Below are positions 36,421-49,052 of a stretch of DNA of 64,000 nucleotides, one piece after another. The notes under the pieces are model-generated. The model was not told the origin of the DNA. It saw only the letters and a program-made list of their open reading frames with translations, and ran no database searches. Each line of letters opens with the position of its first letter. Within the stretch, counting starts at the first letter, position 1. Both the position numbers and the translations under genes were made by a program. The stretch is taken from contig OY978528.1 in the NCBI GenBank assembly GCA_963854835.1, forward strand, positions 35,943,335 through 36,007,334, written 5' to 3'. Source of the DNA: Megamerina dolium. Its lineage: Eukaryota; Arthropoda; Insecta; Diptera; Megamerinidae.

Positions 36421-36635
36421 TTCTACCGTGAATCACACTGTATGTTTATTTGTCTTTGGTTTACTGAAGTTATGCTATTCAATTTTTTTCATATTAACTA
36501 TTTAAAATGGAAAAGTTTCATCTAATAGACCACTGGTTCGACGTTAAAATTCAATAATATTATTCTTCCAGTGTACGCGCACTCATCTAATTATAATAAA
36601 CTAATTAATTTCGTTCATGCTTCTCGTATTTACAG
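36421..36635. other. Intron end preceding the His-rich exon
   Basis: AT-rich intron DNA ending in CTTCTCGTATTTACAG, a plausible 3' splice site. Upstream CTAAT motifs near 36586-36606 could serve as a branch point. Confidence 0.5.
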
Positions 36636-36830
36636 CAATATCAAGGGAAGATGGCGAAGATACACATCAGCATCATCATCACCATCATCATCATCATCAT
36701 CATCGTGGTGGCCATGGAAATAATCACGGTAACAAAGTTCCATACAATGGTTACAATTCCGAAGAGTATTTAGACAGATTAGAACCAAATGGAAATATAC
36801 CAGCTGATAAATCAATCTGTCGATATGGAG
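36636..36830 (+). CDS. Putative internal coding exon with 11-His run (host gene)
   Basis: A 195-nt open segment bounded by TTTACAG at its 5' side and GGAG|GTAAGT at its 3' side, a consensus donor. Both boundaries are phase 1 and the length is a multiple of three, so the exon could be skipped without a frameshift. It encodes about 65 residues: acidic ISREDGEDTHQ, eleven His, RGGHGNNHGNK, then VPYNGYNSEEYLDRLEPNG and ADKSICRYGG. The non-repetitive half has balanced composition unlike the surrounding AT-rich frames, which argues for real coding sequence. It joins in frame to the microexon at 58248. The Met at 36617 is inside the intron and is probably not a start. I do not recognise the gene. 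The antisense poly-Asp frame is a shadow. Confidence 0.7.
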
Positions 36831-38479
36831 GTAAGTTTCAAATATATTGTAGCAAAAACTATGCACTTAAGTACATATTTATTTAGTATTCTAAACAAGA
36901 TATAAAAACACTTTTATATATTTTGATCATTTATACATACATACTCGTACGAATAAGGGTTTATGTGTGTACATACATATGTAGTGTATGTAATAAATTT
37001 AGTCATAACTCATATGTTTGCTACTTAACACTTAATCTCAAAATCTGTAATCTTATGAAACAAACTAATTTAATATTTTCCATTGATGGGGTGTTGCTAT
37101 TACTTCTGCTGTATAATTTATACTCGCATGTTTGTAGATCATTAAAAATAATATAGAGGTACGTGTGTTTTGTCTAAAGAAGGGATGGTTGGATTGTTGC
37201 GTCAATATAAACATATTATAGATACACAAATAAGTTGTAACTAATTATAACTCCCACCCTTACACATATCTACCACCACTCATATGCATCCCTCAGCAAA
37301 TGCGCCTAGATAAATACTTTGGCCACTGTTTGGTTATTGGAGCTGCTACTGTTACTGCTGCTGTTGATGTAGCTTATGCTACGACTAAAGAAAGCTAATA
37401 AAAATAAAACTTTATGCTTTAATTTCTCAACTTTTTATTCTTGCCTTCATGTTATATCACTTTAATTCAGTTGAATGTTGTTGTTGATGATGATGGCGAT
37501 GATGAAATCTTTACAACAATTTGAAACAACAAATAACAAAATTATAGGAAACAATACACGAGCCGAGCTTTTTCTCTGTTCAAGCGTACATATGTAAGAA
37601 GGCTCATTAATAATTTCAGAGGATGTTACTGCAGTGATACCATGCGAATGCATAAACAAACACGTACACGTACATGTGCACATATAACATGTACATATGT
37701 GCGATGTTAAGAAACTTCAGAAAACCCACATGACTTGACTGTTCTACCGCGTTTTTAGAATCTATGTATATGGTATGTCTGTATGTACCATATACATCAT
37801 CATCATCACCCACCCTCGCAATATATCTGCCACCAAGTATATCACGAGTAAAAGTGATACGATTATATGTAGTACAATACACATGGCAAATTATATCACT
37901 TCAGACATCAACTTCCTTCCTGCTTTTGCATTCCACTGGTGCGCTCATCCATCCCATTCATTCTTTCGTTTGTTATTTTGTACATATGATATTGATACTC
38001 TTGTACATATTAAAATTGCCATTATTGATATTGTTGTACTGTGTTGTTTGTGATGTTATTTCGTTTGGTTCATTTTGATTTTTATTTTTTGATGACGAAA
38101 TGCAATAAATTATTATGTTTTATGGTTTATGATAAAAGCAAAAAAGTAAAGTTCAACTAATTTATGAAATTATATATTTTAGCTTAGTTTAACTGTGGTT
38201 GTGCTAATATATGTCTGTACATTTAAGAAATTTTTTAAATAAATTATATTTCCGGTCGGATGTTGATACACATGAATGGTTTGCTAAGAACATTAAATTA
38301 TTTCTAGTACTTTTTACTTTGAATTCCATATGAAGCATGGTAAACAGCTTCAAAATTGCAACTACCATACACAACAATTCTCCAAAAATTATCAGTTTGA
38401 AAATTTTGCAAATCATTTTTATGCTTTTAATATCTCATGTCGGTCGAATGAAGTTTCTTCATGAATTACTTAGATTATT
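36831..38479. other. AT-rich intronic sequence, no gene recognised
   Basis: First part of the intron following the His-rich exon. It has ATG/GAT-rich triplet patches near 37480-37505 and no recognised element. Confidence 0.5.
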
Positions 38480-39260
38480 GTAGTACAATTAATTCGGTCC
38501 GTTTTTTTGCTGTATTCAAGCGTGTATTTTAATAACAATATGAATTTATACGTTGTTGAAAGTATTGTCCATCGCTAGTCTTTACTTTTTCCCATCTTTC
38601 TGCTAATTTTCGGATATAATCTCGAAAAAACGATGCGCCCTTTGAAGAGATCTACGAATCCACCAAATTTTTGATGTCTTCGAAAGAACGGAAGTGCTGC
38701 TCAGCTAAGCCATGTGCCATCGAGCTGAACAAATAGTAGTCGGAAGGAGCAATATCTGGACTATACGTTGGACTATACTATATGTCTTGCTGCGAAATCA
38801 CTTTGTCGTATATCTGCTCGTATTTCGGTCGTTTTTCTTTCAGTGATCGGCTCAAACGCATCAATTGAAGTCGGTAGCAATTCCCTGTGATTATTTCTTT
38901 AGGTTGCAGCAGCTTATAATACATCACACCCAGTTGATCCCACCAGATACGCAGCATTACCTTCGAATCACGAATATTAGGCTTTACAGTTGATGCTGAC
39001 CGGGCTTAACGCTAGGGATTATCGTAATGGAACCACTTCTTATCGCAGTCACAACACGGTGCAAAAAACTCTTCGTGTTTTGCCCCTCCAACAGCAGTTG
39101 GCATGTGAAAAATCGCCTTTCAATGGCTCTTGGTTTCAATTCAGGCGGCACCCAATGTCCTTCCTCTTGAATCATTCCCAAGGCCTTCAGGCGTTTTGAA
39201 ATAGTTTGTTAAATTACTCCGCAAGCGTGATTCTGCATTTTTTGGCTGACCAGTAGCTAG
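38480..39260 (-). pseudogene. Decayed mariner transposase, minus strand
   Basis: On the minus strand, pieces of a DD34D mariner transposase appear in order. GMIQEEGHWVPPELKPRAIE (about 39120-39180) and RRFFTCQLLLEGQ come first, then the region of the first Asp with HYDNP-like residues, LRIWWDQLGVMYYKLLQP, SPTYSPDIAPSDYYLFSSM with the third Asp, and the C-terminal KLAERWEKVKTSDGQYF (about 38560-38615). Frameshifts and stops separate them. Inverted repeats were not identified, so the ends are approximate. It is a separate lineage from the mariner at 49053. Confidence 0.75.
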
Positions 39261-40397
39261 TTTCTATAACTCAATAGAGAACTTCTCTACTGCTGATTAT
39301 GTAGTCCAGTAGTAGTCCAACTGGCTGTCCAGAGTATAGATAGGACCTTGTATGGGTAGATATAAAATGCACGAATATAATTTGTGATATACAAATTGGA
39401 TGGACAATTTTGGTTCGAAAATAGCAAGGAAAATAAATTTTTCCTTAAATCTTCCAATGATGACCTACATAAACAGACAATAGTAAGACTTTTCGTAAAC
39501 GAAGTTGCTCACATATGAACACAACACGCACACTTGTACATACTACATAATCAGACAAGGTTGTATAAAGAATAGTTACGCATTACAATACACACTCGCC
39601 CTCGTACAAGCTACATAAATATTCATATAAACAAGCAAAATGGTACAATTTGAATAGAATAATGAATAGAACAACAATAATAACAGTAATAATAACAGCA
39701 ACAACGTCATAATAATGCTTATAACAAAGATGTCATAATATATAAATTGCAGTAGTATGCAAATAATCCATGCTGTTGTTGATGTTAATTTCTACCACAA
39801 TCACCGCTGTTACATACATGAACACAAACAGCAAGAGCAAATGTAAATGGTAGCAGTGACACTTTGTGTATGAACAATTGTTATGCAATATACTACAACG
39901 GAAATGAAAATATTAACAAACAGTTATATTTATAAAAAAAAACAAAAATACAATATTGTTGTTGTTGTACAAGAAGTAAACTACACATATATACGATATA
40001 GTAAAGACACGGTGCTGCTATGCTAACACGTTAGTCGTAGATAGTTGGAAAACGTATTCAATCGGTGTACGTAGTATCATTGGATTGTAAAAATTATGTC
40101 TGAGAAACAATGCTAAGAATAAGAAGAAGAACAGCAACAACGATATATTATATTCTCACAAACAATAAGAGGCAGCCAGACAATTAACATTCTATTGTAA
40201 AAGCGATCAACAGAGCAGCAAAATACATACATAGACTTTACGTTAATGATGGCTGGCAATACAGGCAGACACAAGTAAGTAATACCGACTGAATTGTCAT
40301 GTTGCCTCAAATTGTGGCATTGTCATTGCCACTGTCAGTGTCATGGCTGTCATTTACTATATTTGTCTACTACGTCATACTGGCATGAGCTAACGTT

Positions 40398-40448
40398 AAC
40401 GTATATATGTAAAACATAACGTTACGTTATGCTTTACATATATACGTT
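40398..40448. repeat. Near-perfect palindrome, 25-bp arms
   Basis: The left arm AACGTATATATGTAAAACAT with AACGT and the right arm at 40424-40448 are reverse complements at 24 of 25 positions, with a single central base. It would form a cruciform or a strong RNA hairpin. I see no terminal repeats or target duplication around it. Confidence 0.85.
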
Positions 40449-41820
40449 CTGCTTATATCATGTACTACATATTTTCCAGAACAGCAATAGACTATGTGTA
40501 TCAGAGCGCCTCTATGGTATTATATCAAATTGTCGAATGCGCACGCATACACATCCATAGATACATTACACACATATATCCGTACGAATTATCGTCGTCA
40601 TCATCATCATCATCATCGTCAGACATAAAGCAAGTAATTTTTGAAGTGCTGTCTGAGAACTTTACCATTTGTACCTATTGCTGTTGTGGTTCTTGTTGTT
40701 GTTGTATTTTATTTAATAGGATAAATGATTGAATGCGTGTATGTGTGTGTGTGTGGGTGTGTGTATATGTAAAAGTATGCATGTACATATGAATGCCTAA
40801 TGATGTGACCGTCTATCATACAGGATATACACAATTTTACCCGCATTGTAATATGTGTAATTGTGTTTTAATGTTAATGAACATGACAAGTACCATATTA
40901 CCGAAGAGGAGTTCAATTCATATGAATATAGTGAATATATAATACATTAATGTATGTGTATACCTACATATTTGTAGAGATAAAAACTTAAATTGAAATA
41001 AAATTTTATCTATTCATTACAAACGCATCTGTCGGTTTTTTGTGTGTGTTATATTTATGCAATATTTATTAGTATGCTATGTAGGCCATATGAGATTGCA
41101 GTCTTGGGTAAATATTCCTTTTTTTTTTAATTAAAAACATATTTTTTTTGTTAATATAAAAATGTGAAAAGAGCAAATTTTATTTTGAGTTCGTGCTTTC
41201 ATTTGTAACACCCATAATGAGAAGTGGCAGATGTGGAATAGCTCTTATATTATTGATCAGAATCACGATCTGAGTTCATACGATGGTTGTCATAATTAAA
41301 CTATGAAAGGACTGAATATTGTTACGGAAGATTATTACCACCAATGAACAGATGAGTGCGTAAAGGGCGATAACTGATGAAAACCACGCTTTCTTCCCTG
41401 ACTTACTGAAAAAGATGTCATCGGAAATTACGTAGAAATTTAAAATTTGAAAATTTTAGAGTTATGAATAATTTAAGTTATGAATATCCGCCAATTGTAA
41501 TCGTGACGATAAAATAGAATGAAGTACTTTTAATATACTATAAATTAATATTTTAGCTGTTTAGCAGCTAAGGTATAATGTATGAAGCAAATATTTTGAC
41601 TAGAAGAAGACTATTTCTGTAGAGTAGAGCACAGAACGAAAGCGCCAAATTGACTGTTGAGTTCTGTAAATTTCTGAATGCTACCTTGATAAAATATGTG
41701 CTACTGCAAATTATATGATTTGTGCTCAAATTTGTCAGTTTTAACTCTTAAAAGAAACTATTCCTTGTTGGGCAATTTTATTCCACGACTTTGATTTCCA
41801 ACCAATTTTTATATACGAAA

Positions 41821-41870
41821 ATTAAATAAATTAATTAAAATTAAATAAATTAATTAAAATTAAATAAATT
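41821..41870. repeat. 19-bp tandem repeat, about 2.6 copies
   Basis: The unit ATTAAATAAATTAATTAAA is repeated exactly twice and partly a third time. Confidence 0.85.
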
Positions 41871-44288
41871 TTACATTAAATAATTTTCAATAAAAATATG
41901 AAAAAGAGAGCAAAACTGGTTTTTTAAACGTAAGTCAAGATTTTGGGGGTGCTCTGCAAATTCCAAGTATACAGCTTTGTTTTACTCGATCACAACCTTT
42001 ACTATAAGATTTCCCAGCTATTTCAGAATGCCTCACCGTGTAATTGTTTTCTCAATTATCTCGTTTAGTTATGCAACGATTAATAAATGTCATTTAAATA
42101 ATGTCGAGAAAGCATTAAATTATAACACATTATACGCTATTTAAGATGCCATTAGCGGTAATTGAAATTCATTAAAAAAAAAATATAAATAGTCAACAAC
42201 AACAGTCAATTCTCAAGTTCAAACTAACTAATCATATTTTTGAGAGTGCTATTTTCACCACCACGACAACAGCAACAACTAGAAGAACAATAATAAATAT
42301 ATACAAAATAACAATAATAACATGTCATAATAACCATTAAAATGTCACAAGCAGAACAACAATGAAATTTAATAAAACACACATAATTACATAAATGTAC
42401 GTACGAGTAATACTACAATATATATATGTAGAGGACATATATATTTAGGTATACTACATGTACAATGTGTACTATATTGTAGTATAATATAAAAGGGATA
42501 TAGTATGATATGTAACAATGTATTTCCGCATGATTGAAATTGAAACAGAGTACAAACAGGAAATAACAAATACAATAGAATAGGCCGTGAAATATCAAAT
42601 TGTGGAGCAGAATATTGAAGAATGGTTTATGTAGAATAACATACATACATACACTTATATTTAGATATGTATATATGTACTTGCAGTTATTGGAGTCGAA
42701 TGCATGAGGTGGTGTAGTGTTGGTAGATATTGTTCTGGTGCTGGTGGTACTGGAGTTCGTTGTGTGTACATAAAATGAATTATGAATGTAATATTAAAAT
42801 TGTACAAAAATTTATGAATGACTTATAATTTAAATTATACATAGCCATTCACGCCTTCGACTGTACTACATACATACAAATATTTATGTATAGTAAACTT
42901 ACTCGTAGTATATTCTTGAATAAATTGTGCAAAAAAATGCTCTCTCATATTTTCCCCCTACAATATTCTTGGGACTGATATAATTCTCATCGTTTTGCTG
43001 TCATTGTTGAGGAACATCACAAATTTAACATGCAATTTTCTTTAGCACATATTCTCACATTGTGTATGTATAATCTCGCTGATATTCATGTACATACATT
43101 CGGAATTAAGAAAAAAAAAAGACACTTTTGTATGTATTACTTTCACAAGTATTTCAATAAAAACAAAAATCACCAACAACTACCATATCATCAAGGATAC
43201 CATTACACACACTCAGAAAATCGTAAAAAATCACCCTCCACATTTACTGTGTATACTTTACACTTCAGTTTGTTATACATCCATTCATGCTCATACGCAC
43301 ATTCCGAATCATAAATCCTTTTAAAGTAAATTTACGCGTTTAGAGCTTAAATACAAGTGTTTATGTATTGCTTGGATGGCTTGTGTGGTGTTACTATTGA
43401 AGATGGAGCATTATAGTTGAAGTTGCAAGAATGAAAGTGTCATGGCCATGATGTGAGTATGCGTATTTGTGGGATACAAAAGGTTACATTTGGTATGATT
43501 GAAGTGATACCAAAAAGAATGAGGCAAGAAAGGAGGATGTAGGTGTATGTATACTTACAATAGCTAGAGTAAGGAACTAACAGTTGTCTTGGATTAAGTA
43601 ATATATTCCTCATTGCTTCTTTTTTACTTCGTAACTTTATGGTGAAATATATTGTGTTTTTGGTTTATAATATTAGTATTGTTGTTGTTGTTGTTAGTAT
43701 TAATATTATTCACCATTGAATTGTGAATTGAATGTCATCGTATTTGAGACAGTGGTTCCCATACAAATACATTAAATTTCAATTCATAAAATTTTTCTGA
43801 TTTAAAAATTAAGTTATATATAAGTAAATAAGATGCAATATGGAGTAAACGTTTCGTACTAGAAATGGATATTGGATTATATAGAATATCAGTTGCTTAT
43901 TCAACTTCTTTACGATTTGCTCAACATATTCTTTTATATTGCTTTAACGGCAGAGGTTTTTAAAAAAATATTTTTCTATAGTATTATTCACTAAAAGTGT
44001 TTCTACAATCTGTTAAACATTATTGCAAAAATTCCGATTGTAAAGCAATACGAATTGTAGCTGTTACCACAATAAATATTTTCTGAATTCCAATGCATTA
44101 AAAACAGTGGTTAATGCTTCGACAATCGATGGATAAGACCCTTGGACAACAAAAGCAATGACACTTTCAAAAGATTAGTTATTGTAAGAGAACTTAAAAA
44201 CAATAAAAATCAAGCTTTAGTAATGTTTTTCTAATTTGAGGGTCATTGCCTGGGGTGGAATTATTCCACCTCAGGACCACAGGAAAAG

Positions 44289-45171
44289 CTATACCCGTAT
44301 AGTAAAACCTCCAAAACCTTTTGCATTCTCAGGCTAAAATTTGTTTATGACCGTCTTAAATTTCCAATATTTGCCGTGGTCACATGTGGACATCATGTAT
44401 GACTCAGATCCTGTTGATAGCGCTGATTGTGATACCGATGCCCCAAGTGCAGAAGCATTACCCTCGAAAAGGGCTAGAGTTATATTTATGCACAAATTAT
44501 AACAGAATGCATTAAAAATTGCATATTTCAAGGGGACATATTTCTTTTTTATTTTCTGTGGACTTTTATGTTCCTTGTATAAAGGTGGGTGCCGTAGCTC
44601 AGTGGTTAGTGTGTTCGCCTTCTGATCTGTAGGTCGTGGTTCAATACCCGGCTGATGCATAACAAATTTAATATTGAAAAGATTTTTCTTTCGAACGATA
44701 CCCACCTGTCGGCAAGCAATTGGCAATTCTTCCGACAGTAACAACTTGCAATGAAAAAGCTTCTAAAAAGAACTCTGTGACAAAGCTCAGAAAAAGTGAT
44801 GTCACTAGTGTTCTGCCGTTCGGAACCGGCTAAAATAAGTGGGTCCATTCTAATACTGTCCAAAATTTAAGACGCACAACAGTAATGGAAGAGAAGCTCG
44901 GCCAATGAGCCCTTTGGGGCTTTAAGTGCCACATATTTATTTATTTTTTTTTTGTATAAAGATTTTGCCTGAGAATACCCCTAGTGAAATTTTCTAGCGA
45001 ATAATTGTGTGAAACATTTTAACCTTTACTATATTTCACTTCGATATGAATTTTAACCCTTTTTCCCACTTATTCTAAATGCAGTCAGGCAAAAAGGTAC
45101 AAATAAATATGGCCATAAAAAAGTGACCTGTGAATGCAAAAGATTTTGGAAGTTTTACTAAATGGGTCTAG
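44289..45171. mobile_element. Inverted-repeat DNA element hosting a SINE; possibly piggyBac-like
   Basis: The stretch at 44301-44333 (AGTAAAACCTCCAAAACCTT, then TTGCATTCTCAGG) matches the reverse complement of 45127-45159 at 30 of 33 positions, with weaker similarity continuing outward. A GCCTGAGAAT sub-repeat recurs at about 44966. Between them a short + frame near 44393-44500 encodes an acidic stretch (DSDPVDSADCDTDAPSAEA) followed by LPSKRAR, reminiscent of piggyBac transposase N-termini, then a stop. A SINE is inserted in the middle; without it the element would be about 0.5 kb. I could not find TTAA borders, so the superfamily is tentative. Confidence 0.4.
44585..44951 (+). mobile_element. 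tRNA-derived SINE, copy 2
   Basis: Plus-strand SINE of 367 bp inside the inverted-repeat element, with an exact 10-bp target duplication TTGTATAAAG (44575-44584 and 44952-44961). The head reads GTGCCGTAGCTCAGTGGTTA (A box) and GGTTCAATACCC (B box, one change). The body includes CACCTGTCGGCAAGCAATTG and GAACTCTGTGACAAAGCTCA blocks shared with the other copies, and the tail ends in ATTTATTTATTTTTT. The ATTT-type tail suggests which LINE partner could be used, but it differs from the (TAAG)n tail of the RTE here. Confidence 0.92.
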
Positions 45172-48100
45172 GTCTTTCTGCCCCCACAAATACTCTGTAA
45201 CAGTGGTGTTTGCGTTATGTAAATGTTGCCTCAGTTTGATATAAAATGATTAAAACTTTGGAATTAATTTAACAATGTTTGCAAATTCAACAATGTCAAA
45301 TAATTTTTTTTTAATAATTACATCTGTAATTTGCAGTTTTTATTTTGGGAATCACTGTTGTTATATGTTGTTCTTAGTGTGCTTTCTAACCTTTTTTTTT
45401 TTATTTTCATCACCATCTGCTGTCTATGTACTTCTTGTATGTGTGTACATTCTTCAATAAAATTTCATGGGCCTGTATCAAAAAGGGTGACTTGGTAATC
45501 TCTGCGTGTCTGTGTCAGTATTATATAAATTTAAGGATTTGCTATGATTTTACGTAGAGTGTATGATGATATTTCATGTGTGTTCAATTGTAGAGTTTAG
45601 TTTGGTTGATTGCTGCTGCTGCTGCTGCCGTTGCTGTTGCTTTGATTTAAATTTATTGGAAAATGGTTTAAGTGATTTTATTTGTTTGTTTCACTTTGTT
45701 TTGAGGGAGTTTGTCTCTTCTTCACTAACTAGCTTTTTTTATAATGTGGGAGCGTTGAATAAAAAATACGACATTTGTTTTACTGGTCTTTTTCTTCTAT
45801 CGAACACACTTTTTCTTTCATTCGCCTTCATTTTATTCGTGTATACTCGTTTATAAACCCTTTAATAATGTTTATTATTATGCATTTTACCATTGTTGCT
45901 GATGGTTTCGTTGAAAGAGTTCGTTGATTCATGTTCATTTGTTGCGCTTGTTAATTTGGCGTTTTGTTTGGCGTCTTCTTGTGGTTGGTTTATTTGTGTT
46001 GATGGCGGTTCGGAGAATTTATAAGTGTGGTTTATTAGATGCTATTTTTTGTTGGATCTTGTAATTTCTTGTTTTCTAATTCGATTTATATAAAGTTTTT
46101 GCAACTTTAAATAAAAAAAATGTTTGTCACTAAACGAAATGTTCTTCCCCCTAATCTTTCAAAATCTGTTAAAAATAGCCAAAATATAAAAGTGTATCTA
46201 TTTATGTATGGATGGATGTATGCTTTTGGAAAGTTAATAATTTTGCCTTTCCATTATATTTGTGAGTTTCCTCTCATCCAAGCATTTCTTATATATCATT
46301 GCCATTTGCTTGTGGTAATAAATCTAAAAGTTTTCAGCAAAATGGAAAATAGAAAATATATATTCTATAAATATCATCTTAATTCCAACATTGTTGTTGC
46401 ACTAACTCGTATATGTGCAAGTACATTTGATAGAAGTACATTTTTAAGTTGCTCATTGAAATGGTTTTTGGTTTGTGTTCTAGTGATGCTACTTTTAAAT
46501 AAATGCTTATGATATTTCCCCCCGTTTGCCTACTACTGATGTTACCATCCAGTCAGATTCTTTCAACATCCAACTAAGAGTCTGTTTTTTTTTTACTTTT
46601 AACATATATTTTAAATGTAAATGTAAAGTTCTAGTGGGCGTAAAATGGAACATTTTTAATATGTGGCCACTTGAAGATTTTTTCGTTTTATTTTAATTTT
46701 TATATTTTTTTCATTTTCTCTCGCAATTGTAAAGCGAAAAATACTTGAGTACTTATGGTAATAAGTCGGAAAATATATGTTTTTTTCTGTAGTAATTTTG
46801 CAAAGAGTGAAGCAATTGAATAAAATATTTTTTATATGTTTAGGCAGACACATACGTACATACATATATGGACATGTATTTTTGAGCTTGAGCCATTTTC
46901 ATGTGGCAGTTAAATGCACATATGAATAGAACTTTTCTATATATATATATATACATGTGCACTCACATATATCCCCGCATGTATGTACGTACATTAAAGG
47001 AAGCACTTGTTATAGCGATAATGTGCTGCAAAGTGCAAATGTTAGTTTTTAAGATAGATTCTCTGATATACTTAGATACTTATAGACACAGACAGTCAGA
47101 CAGACTCTTAGATAGACAAGCAAATAAATTGCATGCTGCATTTTATTGCCTTATGTCGAATCGTTGGATATCTTTATTAAAAAATTTTTGAACACAGTCA
47201 GTCATATTTAATAAAAGAGTCTTTAAAAAATAATATTCGCTTCCGTCCTTCCTTCCTTTCTTCTTTAAATACGTTGTGTGTATATGTATACATACCTATA
47301 TGCTGCATGCTTTGCACTTAATTCATTTATTTGTTACTTCCTTAAGTCATTCACTCAGCATGTTTACTCTAAGCACAGAGCTTTACTATTCGTCTGCTTC
47401 CAGCGCTATTGCCAATATAATTTATATTTGTGCAGAGCATTGTTAACAACATTTTTGCATAACATCATGTCATTCTCTATACTCTTATGCTATGCATGCA
47501 TGTATTGTGTATAGGTGCTTATGATATTCTGATTAAGTGCTGGTGGTGTTGGGTGGTACGCTGGTGAATTGGAAACGGTGTGGCAGTTGTATACCATACA
47601 ATGCTTCTTTATTGCTTTTAAAACATACATTCTGACAGTTGAAAATACCATTTAAGCTTATTACTTAGTTATAGACACAATAGTATTGCACACAAGTGAC
47701 AGGGAAAGCAAATAAGACATAAATTTAAGGATACCAAATATCATTTTGAATGCCTTCTATATGTACATACTATATATGTATGTGTATGTACATTATATAG
47801 AGAATATGATAAATATGATTTTGTATTTGTATTTTGCTTTTGTCTGTTTATGAGGCTATTAAAATTTCGAAATTTTAATTAAAAACATATTTAAATATAT
47901 CTTGCGTATGGTACTTATAAAGAAAGCGAGAAAAAATAAGCGCAATAAATAATCTAAAGTAGCTAATTGACATTATTTAGCATATGTCAGTTGCTAGTAC
48001 TTGAAGCTTAACCTTTAAATGCATAAGAATATTGATTATTATGAAATAATATATGATCTGTAAAAAGGTAACATTTAAACGGGTTCTTTTTCTAGGAATA

Positions 48101-49052
48101 ATTTTAAAGATTGTATTAGAAATAATATTTTTACTTGATTATTTCATTTTGCATAGAATTGCAAAAATGATGGATATTAAAAACATTTTGGGATTCCATC
48201 GCTTGACTTTTCTCAATCGCATATCGATATTTATAACGCTTATACCTTTAAAGGTACTGTGAACATCTATGGGTTAAGGAATATAAAAATATATGTATAT
48301 AATGTATAAGTAAGGATTTGTGTTTGTATTTAATATTAATTTACAAATGGGTACAGATAACTATTTACAATCGCTGGCTATAATATACAATACATTATTA
48401 TCGTATATATGCAATCATCCCAACTCGCAGCAACCATTCAGTGATCAATGCAAACAAGTAGACGTATAAGTGATATTAATTATATTTACAATGCGTAGCT
48501 AGTAAAAGCTCTATTTATCATCATAGTATGCCTTAACGATTCTAATGCAAATTTGAATTCTATGTGAATGTATTGTAAACAAGGGAGACAAAGAGAGAGA
48601 GAGATACAGAGAGAGAAAGGCAATCTGTGTGAAATTACTAGGTAAAGTCAGTATTAAAGGTAGTATCTAACACGTATACATGGTATAGTTATTACATATG
48701 TCCCGTTCATTATAAATATACATGTATGTATTTATTTTTATACATACACATATGCCGAGTTTGATGACATAGTAAATAAACAAATAGACAGACAAGCATC
48801 AATGTATCATCAATCCGCATATTATAATTAAGAATGTGGGTTCTACATTTGCTTTTGAATATTTTCCTATTTAGTGTATGTGTTTACATGAGCGATATAC
48901 TACAATACATATAAACAATATGTTTATGAGGTTGATGATTTAAAGTTGGATTGAAATACAAGCACAAACACAAATACTTTTTTGAATGACCCCATTCTTT
49001 TATTCGGTACCTAATTTTCTTTTATTAATTATGAAATATCAGGTGTAGTGAA
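45172..49052. other. AT-rich intronic sequence, no gene recognised
   Basis: Unique AT-rich DNA with a CTG/TTG-rich run near 45610-45640, a (TA)n run near 46941-46953 and a GA-rich run at 48590-48620. Frames at 45563-45856 and 46120-46512 have no recognisable features and reflect base composition. Confidence 0.5.

Larger units (their letters stand above)
39261..44288. other. AT-rich intronic sequence, no gene recognised
   Basis: About 5 kb of AT-rich DNA with CAA/AAT-rich triplet runs (39670-39710), a near-perfect 51-bp palindrome (40398-40448), ATC triplets (about 40590-40618), a (TG)n run (about 40742-40764), a 19-bp tandem repeat (41821-41870) and a (GTT)n run (about 43677-43695). No coding exon could be supported. 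Confidence 0.5.

Noticed and set aside
36630..36866. Minus-strand frame with a poly-Asp run opposite the His-rich exon
   Set aside because: It is the antisense of CAT repeats; splice sites and coding character support the + strand.
44585..44660. A tRNA gene, because of good A and B boxes
   Set aside because: The cloverleaf is incomplete, the sequence continues into a body shared by three copies, and target duplications flank it. It is a SINE head.
46120..46512. 130-codon frame as a gene
   Set aside because: Composition matches surrounding AT-rich DNA and no motif is visible.
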